From an uncultured Oscillospiraceae bacterium (GTDB lineage Bacteria; Bacillota; Clostridia; Oscillospirales; Acutalibacteraceae), in assembly GCA_900540535.1 (NCBI GenBank), contig UQGM01000017.1, forward strand, positions 1-47,889: a stretch of 47,889 nucleotides of DNA, in the 5' to 3' direction. The translations under genes and the position numbers were made by a program. The notes beneath the pieces were generated by a model. It saw only the letters and a program-made list of their open reading frames with translations, made no database searches and was not told the origin of the DNA. Each line of letters begins with the position of its first letter. The stretch's first letter is position 1. This document shows, piece after piece, positions 42,536 to 47,889 of the stretch.

Positions 42536-44086
42536 ATGAAAAAGAAAATTATTTTTGGAATAGCTGCGGCAGTGCTCATAGCCGCTGTCGGTACAGGATT
42601 CTTTGTTCCTCTGAATCCAAGCGAATCACCCAATGAACCGGCGGAAGGAATAAAGCCCTTTTCTTCATCCTCTAAAATAGGTTGCAACTATTACAGAATA
42701 CCTGCAATGATTACAGCAAAGGACGGCACAATAGTCGCTTCCATTGATGCAAGATACGGCGGCACTCACGACTCCCCCAACGACATAGACATAGCCGTAA
42801 GCTACAGTACTGATAATGCTCAAACCTGGAGCGAACCCACCTTGGCGCTGAGCTTTGACGAATGGCAGCATCAGAAAAACATTTTAAAGCCAACAGGAAG
42901 TCTTTTTAACAAAAAGAGCTCATCTGCAATTGATACCAGTCTGCTTCTTGACAATGAAACAGGAAGAATCTTTATGCTTGTAGACGCATTTCCTCCCGAA
43001 AGCGGAGCAATATTTTCCGAAACAGGAAACGGCTACACAGAAATTGACGGGGAAAAATATTTGATGCTCTGTAAAAAGAGAGAAAAAGATTATAACTATA
43101 CCGTCCGTGAAAACGGTATAATTTATGACATTAGCGGTGAAAAAACCGAATATTCAATTAACAGCAGCTTCGAACTGTTCAAAAATTCAGAGCCAATGAC
43201 TGTCCGTCAGAAAAAGCTCGGATACTGGTATTATCTGCCTTACGGAATTCCTACAAATAAAAAAGTGCCGATGAACATCATGTACGGCAATGCACTTTTT
43301 CAGCCAATGAAAACATCATACCTTTATCTTATGTATTCCGACGACAACGGCAAAACTTGGAGCGATCCCATTGATCTTAACAAACAGGTAAAGCCTAATG
43401 ATGCGGGATTTATGGGAGTATGTCCGGGAAGAGGAATACAGATAACCAAAGGCGATAATGCCGGCAGGCTTTTGTTCACAGCTTATTTTATTGAGCCCGA
43501 AACCGGAGCGCAGAAATTCACTGCCATATACAGTGATGACCACGGTGCAACATGGAATATGGGTAACCCCATTGCTCTTGATGAAACAATAGGAGATATG
43601 AGCGAAACACAGCTTACCCAGATGCCCGACGGAAGCCTTATGTCCTTTTCACGTTCAACAAAGGGAAATGTAACTTCATCGTATAGCTCCGACGGAGGAA
43701 TAACCTGGGGCAAACCGCAGGTTGAAACTGAGATCCCACTCAGTGAAGGCGGATGCATGGTTTCAGCCATTAATTACAGCGGAAAAATTGACGGAAAAGA
43801 TGCGGTTCTCCTTTCGGCCCCGGCGGGAAACAGCAGAAAAAACGGTTTTATCTATGTGGGACTTATTGAAGAAACAGGCAACGCTGAAAAGCCTTATACA
43901 GTAAGCTGGACATATAAAAAGGAAATAACTGCTCCTGAAACCTATTTTGCATATTCATGTCTTACTCAGCTTCCAAACGGTAAAATTGCAATACTCTACG
44001 AGGAAGCAAATACCTCTCAGACAATTGATACCGTTGTACTTAAAAGTTATTCCATAGAAGAGCTTTGCAAAACGAGAATCAAATAA
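42536..44086 (+). CDS. Exo-alpha-sialidase (BNR/Asp-box repeat, GH33-like)
   Basis: The protein has 516 residues. An N-terminal hydrophobic segment (about 4-24) acts as signal or anchor. The catalytic Arg sits in YYRIPAM (52-58) and a catalytic Asp is in the 'YGGTHDSPNDID' region (about 74-85). Four Asp boxes are seen: STDNAQTW (91-98), SDDNGKTW (about 268), SDDHGATW (about 332) and SSDGGITW (about 383). The protein removes terminal sialic acid from host glycans and is secreted or membrane-bound. It has its own promoter region and a terminator, and no nan catabolic genes are near. Confidence 0.88.
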   Translation: MKKKIIFGIAAAVLIAAVGTGFFVPLNPSESPNEPAEGIKPFSSSSKIGCNYYRIPAMITAKDGTIVASIDARYGGTHDSPNDIDIAVSYSTDNAQTWSEPTLALSFDEWQHQKNILKPTGSLFNKKSSSAIDTSLLLDNETGRIFMLVDAFPPESGAIFSETGNGYTEIDGEKYLMLCKKREKDYNYTVRENGIIYDISGEKTEYSINSSFELFKNSEPMTVRQKKLGYWYYLPYGIPTNKKVPMNIMYGNALFQPMKTSYLYLMYSDDNGKTWSDPIDLNKQVKPNDAGFMGVCPGRGIQITKGDNAGRLLFTAYFIEPETGAQKFTAIYSDDHGATWNMGNPIALDETIGDMSETQLTQMPDGSLMSFSRSTKGNVTSSYSSDGGITWGKPQVETEIPLSEGGCMVSAINYSGKIDGKDAVLLSAPAGNSRKNGFIYVGLIEETGNAEKPYTVSWTYKKEITAPETYFAYSCLTQLPNGKIAILYEEANTSQTIDTVVLKSYSIEELCKTRIK

Positions 44087-44105
44087 TATGGTTTAACGCA
44101 AATAA

Positions 44106-44142
44106 CAGGATAAAAGCAAAAGCTTTTATCCTGCTATTTTTT
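44106..44142. terminator. Bidirectional terminator between the sialidase gene and yeiH
   Basis: CAGGATAAAAGC (44106-44117), loop AAAA, GCTTTTATCCTG (44122-44133), then CTATTTTTT. Confidence 0.88.
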
Positions 44143-44174
44143 CACAATGTTTTCTTTTAATGTTTAACCTTAAA

Positions 44175-45200
44175 TTAAATAAGTCCGAGCAAATGCTGCA
44201 TACCGAGGCTCACAAGTGAAATGCTTATCCAGCAGCAGAAGCCCATGAGGATTGGTTTACCGCCCGATTTTACGAGCTTTACAATATTGGTATTAAGACC
44301 GATTGCAGACATCGCCATGACTATAAAGAACTTTGAGAGCTCCTTAAAAGGAGAAAAGAATGTGCCGGGAACACCGAAAGATGTACATACGGTTGTAATG
44401 ACTGAAGCCAAAACAAAGAAAATTATGAACATGGGGAAAACCTTTTTGAGGCTGAAAGTGCTGTTTGCTTCGGTCTGCTCTTTTTTAAGCTTTCTTGTAC
44501 GCCAGAAAGCAAGTACAAGAGTGATGGGGATAATTGCAAGAGTACGTGTAAGCTTTACTATTGTAGCAGTGTCGAGGGTATTTGCACCTGGATGCATACC
44601 GTCCCATGCACTTGCGGCAGCGGTAACTGATGAAGTATCATTTACAGCAGTTCCTGCAAAAAGACCGAATCCCTCATTGGACATTCCAAGAAGAGAACCA
44701 AGAGTCGGGAAAATAAGTGCAGCAAGTACATTGAAAAGGAAAATGACGGAAATAGACTGAGCGATTTCCTCATCATTTGCATCGATAACGGGAGCTGTTG
44801 CAGCAATAGCTGAACCGCCACAGATTGAAGATCCCACACCGATAAGAGTTGAAACATTGGCGGGAGTTTTCATTATTTTATAAAGGACAAATGAAACTAT
44901 AAGTGAAGTTGCTATTGTAGAGACAATAATCGGCAGAGACATTGAACCAACCTTTGCGATTTCGGAAAGATTGAGTCCGAAGCCTAAAAGGATAACCGCA
45001 TACTGCAAAATTTTCTTTGAAGTAAAGGTTATACCGCCGGCAAAAGCGTCCTTCTTTTTGAGGACAAGTGTAATTATCATTCCGGCAATTATTGCAAAAA
45101 CAGGAGCACCAACAACAGGAAGCAATTTGCCTAAGAACCAGCACGGAACAGAAATTGCCAGGCACAGAAGTATGCCGGGGATTTTTTGTTTGATTTGCAT
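44175..45200 (-). CDS. YeiH-family putative sulfate exporter (UPF0324)
   Basis: The protein has 341 residues. About ten membrane segments fit this family of integral proteins. 'GVGSSICGGSAIAATAPVI' (about 122-140) and 'GTAVNDTSSVTAAASAW' (about 182-198) are its hallmark repeats. YeiH-like proteins are annotated as sulfate or anion exporters, with little direct proof. The gene is monocistronic and divergent from a GNAT gene. Confidence 0.88.
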   Translation of the reverse strand: MQIKQKIPGILLCLAISVPCWFLGKLLPVVGAPVFAIIAGMIITLVLKKKDAFAGGITFTSKKILQYAVILLGFGLNLSEIAKVGSMSLPIIVSTIATSLIVSFVLYKIMKTPANVSTLIGVGSSICGGSAIAATAPVIDANDEEIAQSISVIFLFNVLAALIFPTLGSLLGMSNEGFGLFAGTAVNDTSSVTAAASAWDGMHPGANTLDTATIVKLTRTLAIIPITLVLAFWRTRKLKKEQTEANSTFSLKKVFPMFIIFFVLASVITTVCTSFGVPGTFFSPFKELSKFFIVMAMSAIGLNTNIVKLVKSGGKPILMGFCCWISISLVSLGMQHLLGLI

Positions 45201-45366
45201 AATAAATACTACTCCTTTATGTAAACAGCCACCGAGGAGTATATCACAAAAACAACGTAATGTGAATAAAAAAGAAAGTATTTTTTATTTTATGTAAAAA
45301 AGAAACGGAAAAAGGCCGCCTGTACTGATATATATATGATTTATGACGTTTAAAACCGCTCTGAAT

Positions 45367-45395
45367 TTGTAAATGAAAAACAAATACGGTATAAT
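45367..45395 (+). promoter_or_regulatory. Promoter of the second GNAT gene
   Basis: TTGTAA (45367-45372), 17 bases, TATAAT (45390-45395). AAGAGGT lies before ATG 45430. Confidence 0.7.
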
Positions 45396-45429
45396 AAGTC
45401 CGCAATTTAAAAGCAGTAAGAGGTAAAAA

Positions 45430-45891
45430 ATGTATATACGAGATTACAAGAGCGGCGACTGCGGAGAAACGGCAGAACTTTTTTACAACACCGTTCACAA
45501 AATAAATATAAGAGATTACACCCCTGAGCAGATTAAAGTCTGGGCTCCCGAAAACCGTGATCTGAAAAAATGGGATGAATCTTTTAAAGACAGAAAGGCA
45601 ATAGTTGCCGTAGAAGAAAACCAGATAGCAGGCTTTTGCGATATAACAGATTCCGGATATCTCGACCGTCTTTATGTCCACAGTGATTTTCAGGGACAGG
45701 GTATCGGAAAGGCTCTTTGCAGTGAAGCGGAAAAATTCGCAGCCGCTCACGGAAACAATGAAATTACCGTTTACGCCAGCATAACCGCAAAGCCGTTTTT
45801 TGAAAAAATGGGATACAGCGTAATTCGTGAAAATCAGGTAATAAGAGAAAACGTTTCTCTTACAAACTATCTGATGATGAAGAAACTTTAA
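45430..45891 (+). CDS. GNAT-family N-acetyltransferase
   Basis: The protein has 153 residues, ATG 45430. It starts MYIRDYKSGDCGETAELF. The acetyl-CoA loop is VHSDFQGQGIGKALC (Q-x-x-G-x-G/A type, about 86-100), and the late 'PFFEKMGYSVI' is the usual end. It acetylates an unknown amine. The ABC exporter gene follows 83 bases later. Confidence 0.9.
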   Translation: MYIRDYKSGDCGETAELFYNTVHKINIRDYTPEQIKVWAPENRDLKKWDESFKDRKAIVAVEENQIAGFCDITDSGYLDRLYVHSDFQGQGIGKALCSEAEKFAAAHGNNEITVYASITAKPFFEKMGYSVIRENQVIRENVSLTNYLMMKKL

Positions 45892-45974
45892 ATTCTTATT
45901 GCACTATGGGCTTTATAAAGAGTATAATATTTTTTCATTAAAATAAAAATCCGTTTCAGCGGTAGGAGGGGAAA

Positions 45975-47708
45975 ATGAAACTGCTTAAAAAATTCATAGG
46001 TTATTACAAGCCTTACAAAAAAATATTCTTCTTTGACCTTTTCTGTGCGGCAGTTATAAGCATGATTGACCTTATTTATCCGCAAATACTCCGTCAAGGA
46101 GCCAATACCATTTTCGTTCAGGAAAAATCAGTTATCCTGCGTGTTCTGCCCCTGCTGGCTGCAGGTCTTCTGATAATGTATATAATTCAGGCTCTTTGCA
46201 AATATTACGTAAACTGCCAGGGTCACGTCATGGGCGCAATGATGGAACGTGATATGCGCCGTGAGCTTTTTGAACATTACGAAAAGCTTTCCTTTTCATA
46301 TTATGATAACAACAATTCAGGTCAGATGATGAGCCGTCTTGTGTCGGATCTTTTCGACATTTCCGAATTTGCTCACCACGGACCCGAAAATCTTTTTATT
46401 TCACTTATTAAAATTATAGGTTCATTTGTCTTCCTTACGGTTATCAACTGGCGCCTTGCGATTCCTCTTTTTGTGATAGTTATAGTCATGGTGATTTTTT
46501 CATCTATACAGAGCAAAAAAATGCACGCCACCTTCCTCGACAACCGAAAGAAAATCGGTGACATAAACGCACGTCTTCAGGATACACTTTCAGGCATAAG
46601 AGTTGTGCAGTCCTTTGCAAACGAGGAAATAGAGAAGAAAAAGTTTGCAGTAAGCAATGAAAATTTCCTTGTTTCCAAAAAGGAAAACTACCGCTGCATG
46701 GGCAGTTTTTCAGCATGGAATATTTTCTTCCAAGGTCTTATGTACCTTACAGTGCTGGTATTCGGCGGATATCTTATTTCCCAGGACAAAATGGAGCCTG
46801 CCGACCTTGCCATGTATGCCCTTTACATCGGTATTTTCGTAAGTCCCATTCAGATACTTGTAGAGCTTACGGAGATGATACAGAAAGGACTTTCCGGTTT
46901 CCGCCGTTTCAGCGCAATAATGGAAACAGAGCCTGATATTGAAGATGCCGAAGACGCAAGAGAGCTTACAAACGTAAAAGGCAATGTAAACTACGACCAT
47001 GTAACTTTCAGATACAACGACGACGAGCCGGTACTTTCCGATGTTTCATTCAGCATTCCCGCAGGCAGAAGCATTGCTCTTGTGGGACCCTCCGGCGGCG
47101 GAAAAACCACAATATGTTCTCTTCTTCCGAGATTTTACGAACTGACAGGCGGTAAAATAACCATAGACGGCAAGGATATAAAGGATTTTACACTTCAGAG
47201 TCTGAGAAAAAATATAGGAATAGTTCAGCAGGATGTATACCTTTTCTGCGGAACTGTACGTGAAAACATTGCTTACGGAAAGCCAGATGCTTCCGATGAA
47301 GAGATTATTGAAGCGGCGAAAAACGCCAATATACACGACTTTATCATGAGTCTCCCCGACGGCTACGACACCTTTGTAGGCGAGAGAGGCACAAGACTTT
47401 CCGGTGGTCAGAAACAGCGTATTTCAATTGCAAGGGTATTCCTTAAGAATCCGCCCATACTCATTCTCGACGAAGCTACCAGCGCTCTTGACAACGAAAG
47501 CGAAAGGCACATACAAAAGAGCCTCGAAGAACTTTCCAAGAACAGAACCACAATTACAATAGCCCACAGGCTTTCAACTATCAGGGGGGCAGATGAGATT
47601 ATTGTAATTACGGAAAACGGTATAGCAGAGCGTGGCAGCCACGACGAGCTTATGAAAATAGACGGAATATATGCAAAATACTACCGCATGCAGTTTCAGG
47701 CAGGCTGA
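45975..47708 (+). CDS. ABC-type exporter half-transporter (permease-ATPase fusion)
   Basis: The protein has 577 residues, ATG 45975 behind GTAGGAGGGG. Six membrane segments (about 15-300) are followed by an ATPase domain. Motifs: Walker A GPSGGGKTT (about 370-378), signature LSGGQ (about 475), Walker B ILILDEATSALD (about 495-506) and the H-loop AHRLST (about 531). It works as a dimer in lipid, drug or peptide export. No second half-transporter is seen up to the window end, so it may be a homodimer or have a partner beyond. The stop codon lies inside the first 95-bp repeat. Confidence 0.92.
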   Translation: MKLLKKFIGYYKPYKKIFFFDLFCAAVISMIDLIYPQILRQGANTIFVQEKSVILRVLPLLAAGLLIMYIIQALCKYYVNCQGHVMGAMMERDMRRELFEHYEKLSFSYYDNNNSGQMMSRLVSDLFDISEFAHHGPENLFISLIKIIGSFVFLTVINWRLAIPLFVIVIVMVIFSSIQSKKMHATFLDNRKKIGDINARLQDTLSGIRVVQSFANEEIEKKKFAVSNENFLVSKKENYRCMGSFSAWNIFFQGLMYLTVLVFGGYLISQDKMEPADLAMYALYIGIFVSPIQILVELTEMIQKGLSGFRRFSAIMETEPDIEDAEDARELTNVKGNVNYDHVTFRYNDDEPVLSDVSFSIPAGRSIALVGPSGGGKTTICSLLPRFYELTGGKITIDGKDIKDFTLQSLRKNIGIVQQDVYLFCGTVRENIAYGKPDASDEEIIEAAKNANIHDFIMSLPDGYDTFVGERGTRLSGGQKQRISIARVFLKNPPILILDEATSALDNESERHIQKSLEELSKNRTTITIAHRLSTIRGADEIIVITENGIAERGSHDELMKIDGIYAKYYRMQFQAG

Positions 47709-47889
47709 GCCTGCACTCATTTCGCACACCCACTGACATCAAAAAACAACTATAAGTGCCTGCGAGCAAGCTGAGCTTGCATCCAAGTCGCACAGCAGGC
47801 TGAGCCTGCACTCATTTCGCACACCCACTGACATCAAAAAACAACTATAAGTGCCTGCGAGCAAGCTGAGCTTGCATCCAAGTCGCACA
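47700..47889. repeat. Two exact 95-bp tandem repeats with paired palindromes
   Basis: Copy 1 is 47700-47794 and copy 2 is 47795-47889; by eye they are identical. Each copy has two palindromes, GCAGGC-TGA-GCCTGC and GCAAGC-TGA-GCTTGC. Each palindrome is followed by a related block ending CGCACA, so the unit is itself a diverged duplication. Copy 1 overlaps the ABC gene stop (47706-47708). The window ends exactly at the end of copy 2, so more copies may follow. Confidence 0.9.

Noticed and set aside
44221..44760. 179-residue plus-strand frame opposite yeiH
   Set aside because: It is antisense to a well-supported membrane protein gene, without start signals.
1..47889. CRISPR array
   Set aside because: No series of regularly spaced repeats with unique spacers is seen. 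The only tandem repeat is the spacer-free 95-bp pair at the end.

Overview
The window looks like a low-GC Gram-positive chromosome of the gut Clostridia type (Oscillospiraceae/Ruminococcaceae-like is my best guess). This rests on strong GGAGG ribosome sites, an rpmH-rnpA-yidD-yidC-jag block, a Na+-pump decarboxylase beta subunit, glycan-degrading enzymes, and Firmicutes-type relaxase and integrase genes. The species cannot be fixed from the sequence alone.

Positions 1 to about 24571 are an accessory element. Its right end is marked by a tyrosine integrase (22769-24145) and, about 380 bases further on, the 3' half of a tRNA-Arg(CCU) gene (attachment site, about 24522-24571). The left end is outside the window. 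From left to right the element carries: an operon of two paralogous proteins of unknown function plus an ankyrin protein; a TetR regulator; a broken relaxase; two oriT-like hairpin motifs; small hypothetical genes, one of them SLOG-like; a six-gene DNA modification/restriction cassette; a DUF3791/DUF3990 three-gene set of toxin-antitoxin type; an XRE repressor/ImmA peptidase switch with divergent promoters; and an integration module (sigma-like protein, XRE, structured non-coding stretch, MazF, excisionase-like proteins, integrase).

The most notable system is 7.8-17.3 kb: small XRE regulator, GHKL ATPase, Z1-domain helicase-like ATPase, PD-(D/E)XK nuclease (DUF4420-like), AIPR protein, C5-cytosine methyltransferase and Vsr-type endonuclease, all on one strand and tightly packed. 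The families are individually recognisable as defence-associated. The joint mechanism is, to my knowledge, not worked out.

Positions 24575-47889 are ordinary chromosome with a smoother codon style. They hold two GNAT acetyltransferases, a two-gene membrane protein operon, a sortase-type surface protein, glycerol dehydrogenase, a GH2/GPH-transporter operon, a GH43 enzyme, the rpmH-rnpA-yidD-yidC-jag operon divergent from rpsT, a FabG-like reductase, a Na+-pump beta subunit behind a riboswitch-like attenuator leader, a sialidase, a YeiH-type exporter, and an ABC exporter half-transporter. The window ends in two exact 95-bp tandem repeats. Several genes (GH2, GH43, sialidase, GPH transporter) point to scavenging of host or dietary glycans.
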